Origin: Sporosarcina sp. JAI121
Lineage (GTDB): Bacteria; Bacillota; Bacilli; Bacillales_A; Planococcaceae
Reading direction: 5' to 3'
Length of the DNA stretch: 64,000 nucleotides
NCBI RefSeq assembly: GCF_013408665.1
Contig: NZ_JACCCL010000001.1
Location: forward strand, 386,498 to 450,497
Under the pieces are notes generated by a model. It ran no database searches and was not told the DNA's origin. It worked only from the letters and a program-made list of their open reading frames with translations. This document shows, one piece after another, positions 1 through 8,057 of this stretch (within the stretch, counting starts at the first letter, position 1; every line of letters begins with the position of its first letter). Position numbers and translations under genes: made by a program.

Positions 1-289
1 AGTGTCCAACAAACGGAGAGGTTTCCAACATAACCTTTAGAGTGTCCAACGGAAGTCGGTAATTGTCCAACCAACGTAGTGGAGTGTCCAACCAATGTTG
101 GGAAGTGTCCAACAAACGGAGAGGTTTCCAACATAACCTTTAGAGTGTCCAACGGAAGTCGGTAATTGTCCAACCAACGTAGTGGAGTGTCCAACCAATG
201 TTGGGAAGTGTCCAACAAACGGAGAGGTTTCCAACATAACCTTTAGAGTGTCCAACGGAATTCGATAAGTGTCCAACCAAAATACCGGC
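1..289 (+). repeat. 21-bp-unit GTGTCCAAC array (array 1, cut by window edge)
   Basis: The stretch is made of units with core GTGTCCAAC (variants GTTTCCAAC, TTGTCCAAC) and a 10-12 nt variable tail. Four units are 21 bp and one is 19 bp, and the five-unit block repeats at positions 1, 104 and 207, an exact 103-bp period. The left end lies outside the window. Open frames cross it, but 103 bp is not divisible by three, so the frame changes at each period and no protein repeat is preserved. Confidence 0.9.
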
Positions 290-363
290 GTTGGAGTAAG
301 AATTTATATGGTTGGTATTTCCAATTTAATTAAAACCTGTTAAGATAATCTTATAGAACATGG

Positions 364-418
364 GGACGTCTTCCGCCTGATCGCTATGAATGACCAGGCA
401 TCGGGAGGCGTCTTTTTT
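364..418 (+). terminator. hairpin with T-run ahead of the Excalibur gene
   Basis: Arms starting GACGTCTTCC and ending GGGAGGCGTC pair with G-U wobbles and are followed by a run of T. The hairpin ends about 40 bp upstream of the Excalibur start. It could end transcription from upstream or act as a leader attenuator. No riboswitch family was recognised. Confidence 0.55.
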
Positions 419-454
419 CTTGCAGCACAAAAACTAGAAAAGGAGGCCGTAACT

Positions 455-724
455 ATGAAAAAAGTATGTACCGTATTACTATCAATTGCGATTGCCGTCA
501 GTTTCTCATTCAGCGCCGGGCAAGTCGAGGCCGCAACTCCAAAAGCCGTGACCTATAAAAACTGCACTGAATTGAACAAAGTGTATAAAGGCGGCGTAGC
601 AAGAACAGCCTCAGTTAAAAACGTAGGCGGTAAAACAAATTACCAACCATTCGTATCCCAGGCACTTTACGACGCAAACAAAAAAAGTGACCGTGATAAA
701 GATTTGATTGCATGTGAAAGGTAA
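455..724 (+). CDS. Exported Excalibur-domain protein
   Basis: The product is 89 aa. An N-terminal signal peptide (MKKVCTVLLSIAIAVSFSFS, cleavage near VEAA) is followed by an Excalibur-type domain: YKNCTELNKVY near residue 35 and a C-terminal DRDKDLIACE calcium-loop-like motif. Excalibur domains are short, two-cysteine, extracellular modules thought to bind calcium; here the domain is the entire mature protein. The start at 455 is chosen because AGGAGG lies upstream at good spacing and the signal peptide begins there; an upstream in-frame ATG at 386 lies inside the preceding hairpin. It is monocistronic, with a terminator immediately after it. Confidence 0.85.
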   Translation: MKKVCTVLLSIAIAVSFSFSAGQVEAATPKAVTYKNCTELNKVYKGGVARTASVKNVGGKTNYQPFVSQALYDANKKSDRDKDLIACER

Positions 725-731
725 AAATAGA

Positions 732-776
732 AACAGCTCCATCCGGGTTTTATTATCCGGATGGAGCTGTTTTTTT
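732..776 (+). terminator. Rho-independent terminator of the Excalibur gene
   Basis: AACAGCTCCATCCGG pairs with CCGGATGGAGCTGTT across a short TTTATTAT loop and runs into seven T residues, just after the stop codon at 724. Confidence 0.9.
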
Positions 777-796
777 GTGAAGTTACCCAATTGAGT

Positions 797-838
797 AATT
801 ATCGGAATAGTTTCAGAGTAGACTGGGTGACTGTCACC
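797..838 (+). repeat. GTGAC hairpin element heading array 2
   Basis: This copy has a left part resembling AATTATCGGAATAGTTTC and ends in the palindrome GGTGACTGTCACC at 826-838. The same element recurs at many intergenic sites here. It lies 9 bp before the GTGTCCAAC array. Confidence 0.8.
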
Positions 839-847
839 TTTTGGGGG

Positions 848-1032
848 GCGTCCAACGTAAATGGTAGAGTGTCCAACCATGCCGGCGGGGTGTCCAACAA
901 ACCATGGGAAGTTTCCAACGAACCTCGTGAAGTGTCTAACAAAACCAGAAAAGTGTCCAACCAACGAAGAAGTGTCCAACAAAACCGGTAGAGTGTCCAA
1001 CCATTCCAAGAAAGCATCTAACCATTCCCCGA
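848..1032 (+). repeat. 21-bp-unit GTGTCCAAC array (array 2)
   Basis: About nine units start GCGTCCAAC or GTGTCCAAC. All are 21 bp except one 19-bp unit (GTGTCCAACCAACGAAGAA). The array fills the gap between the Excalibur terminator and the TcaA-like gene. Core variants GTGTCTAAC and GCATCTAAC show decay near the right end. Confidence 0.88.
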
Positions 1033-1123
1033 AATCTCTGAGGGAAAATGACAGAAACCCTAATCAAATCCCTTATAAGTAGTCTCGAATTTAACAATTA
1101 GATAAGATTGGAGGTAAATGATC

Positions 1124-2527
1124 GTGTCAAAGTTTTGTATTGAATGTGGCTCGACGCTGAAAGTGGAAGAACGATTTTGTCCTTCATGTGGGGTGGAACA
1201 AAGGACGCCCGCCGAGCAAACCATAGTTGAAGAGGTATTGCCAAAGCGGACTGTAGAGAAAGCACAGAAGGAGAAAATGTCGGTAGGGAGGAAGGTGCTG
1301 CTCTCTCTGGCACTAGTTATCATTGCAACCGTCGCCGTCGGTCATTTGACGATTAAATCGATGACAGAGCCCGATAAAACAGTTCTTCCTATTTTCAACG
1401 CAATTCTTGATGGCAATGAAGCGGAGTTTTTCGCTAATCTCACAATGCCAAAAGACGTTGAATATGATGCGAAAGCCTACATATCTCACGTAGCGAATCA
1501 GCAAATGGACCATTTTCAGAAAACGGTAATGGAGGCGGCAAATCATGTTTGGGACGATGGGATTACTCGTGTTGTTAAACATGAAGATGGGTCAGAACTC
1601 TTCCGTTTGAAGGAGAAAAAGTTCTTTTATCTTTATCCCACAGTCGAGGTCATTCCGATTGGATCGGATGTACAACTTGAAACAGATATAACAGGGGCGC
1701 AGATTTCATTAAACAAAAAAGAGTATGAATTGAATGGTGAAAATATCGAACTTGGAACGTTTCTACCTGGAAGCTACAACATGGAAGTCACTACAGAAAA
1801 CGCAATCATTCCTAATAGCGCTATGTGGCCGATTCCGATTACTACGAATGAAAAAGTGAATCTTATTTCATTACTGAATGATGATTTTATGGTGTCGTTG
1901 GATGGTGACCAACTGGATAGCATCGTATTTGTGAACGGCAAATCAACGGAAAAGCCCCTTTCAGAATTGCAGAAAATCGGTCCTATTTTCAGTGATACTG
2001 AGGTGAAGGTTTTCATTCAAAAGGAGACGCCTACTGGTGAATTGGCAAAAAGTAACGAGGAAATTGTCACAATTGGGTCGGACGTCTATTTATCCTATCC
2101 ATCCGACGTCAGCTTTGTCGTAAAAACACCTGAAGAAATTGCGGAGGAGACATTTGACCGGAATGACTTAGGGCAATTTGTCATAGGCTTTAGGGATGCC
2201 TACCAAATAGCGTTGAACAACAAAGATTTCGCCATCATTGAACCGTATTTAGCGCCTGGATCAATCGCTTCCAAGGAAATTAAGGACTTCATCGGTGACA
2301 TAGGCAATGAGTATTACAATTATAATTTCACGCGTAACGAAGTGCGTGGAATCGAGTTGAAGGTGGATGAAGCATCCGTTAAAACGTATGAAGAATTCTA
2401 CTTCACAAATCACAAAAATGACGTCATTTTCTACGAGCGTGATAAACAGTACGATATTCAAATGGATGCCAATGGAGATTTTAAAGTATATAAAATCCAC
2501 ATCTCCGATACGAAACGAAATCGATAA
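1124..2527 (+). CDS. Zinc-ribbon, TcaA-like membrane protein
   Basis: The product is about 467 aa. The N-terminus has a four-cysteine zinc ribbon (CIECG near residue 5, CPSCG near residue 20), then a charged linker, one membrane segment near residues 57-77 (VLLSLALVIIATVAVGHLTI) and a long extracytoplasmic part. This is the layout of the TcaA/YvbJ family, cell-envelope proteins with NTF2-like outer domains. The last 110 residues resemble the C-terminus of the protease encoded at 3488-4849. GTG at 1124 lies 9 nt from GGAGG, while ATG at 1118 is only 3 nt away, so 1124 is preferred. The next gene follows after 41 bp, probably in the same transcript. Confidence 0.85.
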   Translation: MSKFCIECGSTLKVEERFCPSCGVEQRTPAEQTIVEEVLPKRTVEKAQKEKMSVGRKVLLSLALVIIATVAVGHLTIKSMTEPDKTVLPIFNAILDGNEAEFFANLTMPKDVEYDAKAYISHVANQQMDHFQKTVMEAANHVWDDGITRVVKHEDGSELFRLKEKKFFYLYPTVEVIPIGSDVQLETDITGAQISLNKKEYELNGENIELGTFLPGSYNMEVTTENAIIPNSAMWPIPITTNEKVNLISLLNDDFMVSLDGDQLDSIVFVNGKSTEKPLSELQKIGPIFSDTEVKVFIQKETPTGELAKSNEEIVTIGSDVYLSYPSDVSFVVKTPEEIAEETFDRNDLGQFVIGFRDAYQIALNNKDFAIIEPYLAPGSIASKEIKDFIGDIGNEYYNYNFTRNEVRGIELKVDEASVKTYEEFYFTNHKNDVIFYERDKQYDIQMDANGDFKVYKIHISDTKRNR

Positions 2528-2568
2528 GAAAGTTGATTTTATAATAAAAAATGGGGGAGAATTCGAAT

Positions 2569-3351
2569 ATGAATTGTGTGAATTGTGGTCATTCACAACA
2601 AATAGGTAAATTTTGCGGGAAATGTGGGACGCCTTTCGCCCCTATAAATAATGGAACAGAAATGCCGGAGAAGGCGGCAACAGCGCCAAATATAACGCAT
2701 GCACAACAAGCTTCGGTAGAACCAAATATTCATGTAGAAAAGATTAAAGGCCAAACAAAGATCTACGGAAACTATTTTATGCAACACCTGAAACGGCCTT
2801 CGCACGCATTCAACCGATCCCATGAAGGCTTTCAAAACGGGCTGATTAGCGTTATTCTATTAGGTGTCTTTTTCGCATTAACAGTATCCGCCTTTTCAAG
2901 TGGTTTGCTTTCCGGGAATGGATCGAATTTCATTTCAGTTTTCAGTAGCACAATTTTTTCAATAGTAATTATGATGGGTCTTCCGATAGTTAGTTTATTC
3001 ATCATCAATAAACTTTTTGGACCGCAGTTTTCATTCAAATCGATTATCAGTATCTATGGTGCGCATTTATCGCCATTAATCATCGGAGCCGGAGCGGCCT
3101 TTTTACTGGTATTATTGAAGTCTTTTATAGTTGGAAATATAATATTGGTCGTCGTACTCCTATTCGCCATCTTCATTTTGCCCTTATACGTAATTAGTGC
3201 CTTACTAACAAAAAAATCGACAAACACACTTGATCCGCTTTATGGATTCACCCTTTATCTTGTCTCATTTGCCATCCTACTCATCATCTCCATCACCATT
3301 TTGGCTGACTCCGCCCTCGGCGAATTCATCGAGATGTTTGAAATATGGTAA
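2569..3351 (+). CDS. Zinc-ribbon, Yip1-like polytopic membrane protein
   Basis: The product is 260 aa. A zinc ribbon (CVNCG, CGKCG) at residues 3-22 is followed by a polar linker and about five hydrophobic segments from residue 95 to the C-terminus, the layout of bacterial Yip1-domain-like proteins. The function is unknown. ATG 2569 is chosen over in-frame ATG 2551 because GGGGGAG lies 9 nt upstream of it and the zinc ribbon starts there. It is probably co-transcribed with the TcaA-like gene and ends in a strong terminator. Confidence 0.82.
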   Translation: MNCVNCGHSQQIGKFCGKCGTPFAPINNGTEMPEKAATAPNITHAQQASVEPNIHVEKIKGQTKIYGNYFMQHLKRPSHAFNRSHEGFQNGLISVILLGVFFALTVSAFSSGLLSGNGSNFISVFSSTIFSIVIMMGLPIVSLFIINKLFGPQFSFKSIISIYGAHLSPLIIGAGAAFLLVLLKSFIVGNIILVVVLLFAIFILPLYVISALLTKKSTNTLDPLYGFTLYLVSFAILLIISITILADSALGEFIEMFEIW

Positions 3352-3375
3352 TGATATTTTTGAGGAACACCATTA

Positions 3376-3424
3376 AAAACAGCCCCAAACCAGACATCAT
3401 ACCTGGATTGGGGCTGTTTTTTGT
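3376..3424 (+). terminator. Rho-independent terminator
   Basis: AACAGCCCCAAACCAG pairs with CTGGATTGGGGCTGTT and is followed by a T-run. It closes the two zinc-ribbon genes. Confidence 0.9.
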
Positions 3425-3443
3425 TGTACTTCTTGATTTTTAT

Positions 3444-3486
3444 TATTGTCAGAATTGTTTCGGATTTGACTTGGTGACTGTCACCC
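3444..3486 (+). repeat. Solo GTGAC hairpin element
   Basis: It reads TTGTCAGAATTGTTTCGGAT, then TTGACTTGGTGACTGTCACC with the palindrome core at 3473-3485. It sits between convergent genes and ends 2 bp from the stop codon of the protease gene. No array is attached. Confidence 0.8.
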
Positions 3487-3487
3487 A

Positions 3488-4849
3488 CTATTGATAAATG
3501 AAAATATCCGAAATCCGGTAGTACCCGGATTCGTCAATAATGACCGTATAGTCTTTTTCACGTTCGTAGTAGATAAGTTCACCTGCAGCTGTAGTAAAGT
3601 CGAATTGTTCAAGTGTCGATACGGTCGCAAATTGGTCATGGATCTCGATGCCAGTGACCGCATTATTCTTGAAATCAAATGTCATTCCTTGACCCGCAAT
3701 CTCCGCTACATAGTCTTCCAGCTCGTTGTACGCCGCACCGCCCGGCATCAACATATCCTGGATCCAGTAGAAGTCTTCATCCTTTAGTGCCAGTGCATAA
3801 TAATCGCGAAACTCGAGGATGAAACTTTCCAAGGTAGCTTCATTGAAAGAGGCATTGGCATTGACTTCTTGCTCCTCGACGTAGTCCTCATAATAGGACT
3901 CCGCTTCCGTACTAGCACTGTCATCGATGTAATCATCGTAGAAATCGAATGCCCCGGCAACTTGATTGGTCGTCATAGGTGACTGCGCCCAAGAATCCAG
4001 GAGATCGACCATGCTATACATCGGAATCGAGAATGCGAAATTATTTTTATTCGTATATAAGAGCGAATTGATTCCAATCACTTTTCCAGTTTTGGCATCC
4101 AAAAGCGGGCCGCCGCTGCTTCCTTGATCAATCTGTGCATCAACTTGGTACACATTTTCATAGCTGAAATCAAAATCGATATTGCGATTAATGCCGGTCA
4201 AATAACCGACGGAAGCGGAGTTTTCAAAACCTTGAGGGCTACCGAGCGCAATCACCTCGGTTCCAATCATCGATTCGTTCTTCTCGACGGAAAGCGGTTC
4301 CACATTTGCATAGTCCGCAACCCGGATCAATGCGACATCATAGCGATCCGATATGCCAATAACCTGCCCGTGTGTGTCCTTGCCATTCGAATTCCTGACA
4401 ATAACATCCGAGTAACCCGCCACAACATGCGCGTTCGTGACAATCAAACCGCCCTTTTTATAAAGGAATCCGGATCCCAATCCATCTTGTGTGAAAATCG
4501 TATAAACCTTCGGCAACGAATCTTTAATAACCGCCGTCTTCTCTTTTTCAAGACTCTTTGCCTTCTGGACGACAGGTTGCACAACGGCCTTTTCGACAGG
4601 TTTTTTGACCTGTTTCACTTCTTCCGGTTCTTCTGCAACAACACTCTCCACAACTTCGCTCGGCTTCTTCTCGTTCAATACTTGAACCAGCGTATATCCG
4701 ACGCCAGCCATGACGAAAATACTAACGAAAATGCCTATCCATAACCATACTCTTCCCGTTGAACTTCCCGATTTCTTCAAAGGGGTGCCACAACTACCGC
4801 AAAACTGCGCATTCGCTTCATTCTTCCCCCCGCACTTCTGACAAAACAT
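3488..4849 (-). CDS. Zinc-ribbon, membrane-anchored trypsin-like (HtrA-type) protease with TcaA-like C-domain
   Basis: The product is 453 aa. It has an N-terminal zinc ribbon (CQKCG, CGSCG), a membrane segment near residues 33-57 and a K/E/V-rich linker. A trypsin-fold protease follows with His141 (TNAHVV), Asp171 (DVALIRV) and Ser245 (GSSGGP). From residue 330 it carries an NTF2-like segment resembling the C-terminus of the 1124-2527 protein (EFRDYYALAL versus GFRDAYQIAL). No PDZ domain is seen, unlike classical HtrA. The protease would face outside, with the zinc ribbon inside. GGGGGT precedes the ATG. The fusion suggests a shared role with the neighbouring TcaA-like protein in envelope quality control or sensing. 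Confidence 0.88.
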   Translation of the reverse strand: MFCQKCGGKNEANAQFCGSCGTPLKKSGSSTGRVWLWIGIFVSIFVMAGVGYTLVQVLNEKKPSEVVESVVAEEPEEVKQVKKPVEKAVVQPVVQKAKSLEKEKTAVIKDSLPKVYTIFTQDGLGSGFLYKKGGLIVTNAHVVAGYSDVIVRNSNGKDTHGQVIGISDRYDVALIRVADYANVEPLSVEKNESMIGTEVIALGSPQGFENSASVGYLTGINRNIDFDFSYENVYQVDAQIDQGSSGGPLLDAKTGKVIGINSLLYTNKNNFAFSIPMYSMVDLLDSWAQSPMTTNQVAGAFDFYDDYIDDSASTEAESYYEDYVEEQEVNANASFNEATLESFILEFRDYYALALKDEDFYWIQDMLMPGGAAYNELEDYVAEIAGQGMTFDFKNNAVTGIEIHDQFATVSTLEQFDFTTAAGELIYYEREKDYTVIIDESGYYRISDIFIYQ

Positions 4850-4973
4850 AGTAAAACCCCCAGTAGTTTATTACTATTAGTATCGGCCTATTCACATGGA
4901 AATGAAAGGAGTTTTTGAAAGTTCTCCTTCCGAATTGAGGGGGAAGTGAGGGCGGGAATTCTAAGAATGGAAT

Positions 4974-5016
4974 AATTATCTGAATAGTGTCTGATTTGAC
5001 TTGGTGACTGTCACCC
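4974..5016 (+). repeat. GTGAC hairpin element heading array 3
   Basis: TTATCTGAATAGTGTCTGAT is followed by TTGACTTGGTGACTGTCACC; the palindrome core is at 5003-5015. It lies upstream of the protease gene start and 13 bp before the array. Confidence 0.85.
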
Positions 5017-5028
5017 AGTGGAGTGTAA

Positions 5029-5256
5029 GTGTCCAACGAAGTTCATCCAAGTGTCCAACGAACTCAGTAAAATCTCCAAACAACCCGCGTAGATGTCCAA
5101 CGAACCCAGCCAAGTGTCCAACGAATCCACGTAAGTGTCCAACAAACAGGAGAGTCTCCAACGAAACTCTCCAAGTCTCCAACGAATCCAATAAAGCCTC
5201 CAACCAATCCCCAATAGTGTCCAACCATACCAAGAAAGTGTCCAACCAAACCTTCA
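5029..5256 (+). repeat. 21-bp-unit GTGTCCAAC array (array 3)
   Basis: About eleven units fill the gap between two minus-strand genes. Cores include GTGTCCAAC, ATGTCCAAC, GTCTCCAAC and GCCTCCAAC. One unit (GTGTCCAACAAACAGGAGA) is 19 bp and the others are about 21 bp. Units near the right edge are more divergent. The core lies on the plus strand although both flanking genes are on the minus strand. Confidence 0.88.
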
Positions 5257-5273
5257 CCGGACACCAATCACAC

Positions 5274-6605
5274 CTAACTTCCCGTCACAAAAACCATCTC
5301 ATAATCCTTCCCATGCTCCACAAACAGCAATAATCGATAGGTCGTCCGAGGAAGAAGCAATCCGGTAGGGGAAACTATAATCTCTTGCTCTTTGATATTG
5401 GATGTCAACGTCGTCTTAACTTCCTTATCCCCTCTAAGCAGCTTAATCTTAACCACGTCCCCATCGGTTAATTGCCGATCGAATGTAATCGTCCATTTTG
5501 CATCCAGCGGAACATTGCGTTGCTCTGGAAATGGGATATATTTCGTGGAAGCTGTATCTTCTTTATTTACAAAAAGTCCTTCATCATAGCTCGTGACATT
5601 GACGATCCCTTCGCCGAAGAGGGGGTCCCATCCAGTGGCGCCGCGGTCGTCGACGTATTTCTTCAGCAATCGGTCGATGTCCGCAACCGATCTTGTTGGG
5701 TCTTCCAGTTTCAACATTGTAGCAAGCCCGCTTACGAATGGGGTCGCCATCGATGTACCGCTCATACTGGCGAATCCATGGCCGGGCATGCTTGAAATGA
5801 TGTCGACTCCCGGTGCGGATACGTCAATGGACGCACCTGTATTACTGAAACTCGCTATCGAGTCACGTTTGTCCGTTGCGGATACGACAATCACTTTATC
5901 TTCAGACGCCGGATAAAAATTTTTGGTATCTATGCTTTCATTCCCAGCAGCGACAACGACTGGCACGTTTCTTGAAAGGGCATATTCAATCGCGTCCGCC
6001 AAGTAGGGGGAGTACTCTTCACCGCTGAAACTTAAATTGATAACATCCGCCCCATTATCCACAGCAAACCGGATGCCGTTTGCAATATCCGAATCATACC
6101 CTTTGCCTTCCTCATTAATGGCGCGAATCGGCATAATTTTAACATTCGCGGAGGTCGTTTCCGCGATGATACCCGCAATATGCGTGCCGTGGAAGTGCAC
6201 ATCCATCGGGGTCGTATCGTTGTTAATAAAATCAAAACCACTCACAATCCGATCTTTCAGCAATGGATGTGTGTAGTCGACGCCTGTATCGATAATAGCG
6301 ACAATGGCGCTGCCCTCAATCGGGTTGGTTATTGATTTCAACCTATTCGCTCCGACCCGTTCAGTTCCCCAAGAAACAGTTTTGACGCTGTTTTCTTGTA
6401 TGTCAATCGAACGGATGAAGTCAGGCTGAAGCACTTCCACAACCCGTAATCCCTCAACTTCTTCCAGCAATACACTTTCCACAGACTGATTGCCTTCATC
6501 GTCCACCACTTGAACAATGATGCGATCAGTTTCCTCAGCGAATACAGGGGACGCCAAAAATACGCCTGTTAAAAAGACGGTACTTGCCAATAAAAACTTC
6601 CTCAA
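5274..6605 (-). CDS. Secreted subtilisin-like serine protease (S8)
   Basis: The product is 443 aa. A signal peptide ends near VFAEE at residue 23, then comes a short pro-region. The subtilase domain has Asp106 (AIIDTGVD), His139 (HGTHIAG), oxyanion Asn222 (AAGNES) and Ser285 (GTSMATP). After residue 355 comes a short all-beta segment (WTITFDRQL) like the Ig-like domains attached to Bacillus surface proteases. The pro-region is only about 70 residues, so folding assistance may differ from classical subtilisins. The start is TTG, with GAGGTG correctly spaced upstream. The gene stands alone. Confidence 0.92.
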   Translation of the reverse strand: MRKFLLASTVFLTGVFLASPVFAEETDRIIVQVVDDEGNQSVESVLLEEVEGLRVVEVLQPDFIRSIDIQENSVKTVSWGTERVGANRLKSITNPIEGSAIVAIIDTGVDYTHPLLKDRIVSGFDFINNDTTPMDVHFHGTHIAGIIAETTSANVKIMPIRAINEEGKGYDSDIANGIRFAVDNGADVINLSFSGEEYSPYLADAIEYALSRNVPVVVAAGNESIDTKNFYPASEDKVIVVSATDKRDSIASFSNTGASIDVSAPGVDIISSMPGHGFASMSGTSMATPFVSGLATMLKLEDPTRSVADIDRLLKKYVDDRGATGWDPLFGEGIVNVTSYDEGLFVNKEDTASTKYIPFPEQRNVPLDAKWTITFDRQLTDGDVVKIKLLRGDKEVKTTLTSNIKEQEIIVSPTGLLLPRTTYRLLLFVEHGKDYEMVFVTGS

Positions 6606-6692
6606 TTACAACACCTCGGATTCATAGTTACTGCTGTATTTATCGGCTATAACTATGAAGTATTGAACTGCATGCTGATTATATTTCATTAG

Positions 6693-7481
6693 TCATTTCA
6701 TGAAAAATCCCTCCATCGGCACGTCATATTCCATGAAAATATCACTAAATAATGCCTCATTAATCAATTTACGCAAGACGCCATCGTAGTAGCCGGGGAT
6801 ATTACGAATATCTTTATGCTTGGATGCCTGCACGGAAATTTGAAGAGCCCGAATCGCTAACTCCTCGAATAAATCGCCCTTATCCTCGTAGATGCTGAAC
6901 TTCAACATACGAACCGATTGACTCCGATAGACGCCAAAAATACGACGTGCCAACGTGCTATCCCCAATTGTCGATGCAAGTAAAGCCTTCATTTTCCCGA
7001 ACAGCGTTGTAGGGGACAGTTCCGCAGGAGACGTTCTCTTAAGATCTTTAGTTATTATAGATTTAGAAAATAATGGTTCAGAGTCGGCATTATCCACCTG
7101 CGGCTTACTGTCACAAGGCTTCACAGCTTCTTCAGGAGTGGTCAATTTCGACTGGTCAATGAAAGGCAAAATGATATAAATATTGGCGCCCAGACCGCTC
7201 ATAACGGGACGGATGAAATGTATGCGCTCGATGATACCGAGCTTCTCCAACTTACGGATCGCCCGCCGAACAGTCACATTAGACTTAACCACACCTTTTG
7301 CCATCGTGTCATGTTTCAAATGGGCGGCACCATATTTAACCGAATAACGGCGAATCAAATCAAGAACAGCCCGATCAGTAGCGTTCATTTCATTCCAGTT
7401 GGCAGCAATATGCCGCTTCGCAGCCTCGTCCATATCATGCTTGTCCGTAAACTTTGCGTACTCTGTTAAGTAAGTCGTCAT
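6693..7481 (-). CDS. Winged-helix DNA-binding protein, replication-initiator-like
   Basis: The product is 262 aa. Residues 35-110 form a winged helix (NATDRAVLDLIRRYSVKYG, then NVTVRRAIRKLEKLGIIER), the pattern seen in plasmid and phage replication proteins and DnaD-type primosome proteins. The C-terminal half is helical and unrecognised. A similar arrangement occurs in the protein at 60045-60824. RBS AAAGGGGAT lies 8 nt before ATG. No partner genes are nearby. A replication or regulatory role is an inference from fold only. Confidence 0.6.
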   Translation of the reverse strand: MTTYLTEYAKFTDKHDMDEAAKRHIAANWNEMNATDRAVLDLIRRYSVKYGAAHLKHDTMAKGVVKSNVTVRRAIRKLEKLGIIERIHFIRPVMSGLGANIYIILPFIDQSKLTTPEEAVKPCDSKPQVDNADSEPLFSKSIITKDLKRTSPAELSPTTLFGKMKALLASTIGDSTLARRIFGVYRSQSVRMLKFSIYEDKGDLFEELAIRALQISVQASKHKDIRNIPGYYDGVLRKLINEALFSDIFMEYDVPMEGFFMK

Positions 7482-7560
7482 CGAATGTAATCCCCTTTAT
7501 TCTTTATATAGAAGGAAAACACCAAATAGGGGACAAAAATGTGAAATGATTTTTTGAAAT

Positions 7561-7591
7561 TGGAAAAGCCCCTCGATTGGATTGAGGGGCT
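7561..7591 (-). terminator. Hairpin terminator on the minus strand
   Basis: AGCCCCTC pairs with GAGGGGCT around a 9-nt loop. On the minus strand it is followed by TTTTCC. It lies just upstream of the winged-helix gene and downstream of array 4. Confidence 0.6.
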
Positions 7592-7603
7592 GGAGATAAG
7601 GTG

Positions 7604-7983
7604 GTGTCTAACATAGTTAGGGAAGTGTCCAACGAAGCCGGCTAAATTTCCAACCAAACCGCGGGAGTGTCCAACGAAGGGAAGAGTGTCCAACCAAAAC
7701 GGTAAAGCGTCCAACCAATCTGGTGAAGCGTCCAACAAAGCCGGTTAAGTTTCCAACCAAACCGCGGGAGTGTCCAACGAAGGGAAGAGTGTCCAACCAA
7801 ATTAGTGAAGCTTCCAACCAAGCTGGTGAAGCGTCCAACAAAGCCGGTTAAGTTTCCAACCAAACCGCTGAAGTGTCCAACGAAGAGACGAGTTTCCAAC
7901 CAAACTGGCGAAGCTTCCAACAAAGCCAGCCAAGTGTCCAACCAACTCCCTGAAGCCTCCAACCAAACCCCGAAACCCTCCAA
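7604..7983 (+). repeat. 21-bp-unit GTGTCCAAC array (array 4)
   Basis: About eighteen units run from GTGTCTAAC to CCTCCAACC. The 19-bp unit GTGTCCAACGAAGGGAAGA recurs after exactly four 21-bp units (103 bp), and a third 19-bp unit (GTGTCCAACGAAGAGACGA) follows at the same interval. No GTGAC hairpin precedes this array. Both flanking genes are on the minus strand. Confidence 0.9.
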
Positions 7984-8013
7984 CCATCCCCAGTCTGATC
8001 TCCCAATCCACAC

Positions 8014-8048
8014 CAAAAACGCCAAGGAGAAAAAATCCCCTTGGCGTT
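8014..8048 (-). terminator. Terminator of the PIG-L-family gene
   Basis: AACGCCAAGG pairs with CCTTGGCGTT, followed on the minus strand by TTTTT. It starts 10 bp past the stop codon at 8058. Confidence 0.8.
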
Positions 8049-8057
8049 CCACCAATC

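Noticed and set aside
364..418. Riboswitch upstream of the Excalibur gene
   Set aside because: Only a single hairpin with T-run is visible and no conserved aptamer core was recognised.
3491..4744. Plus-strand frames opposite the protease gene
   Set aside because: The minus-strand frame encodes a complete protease with catalytic triad; the opposite frames have no recognisable domains or start signals.
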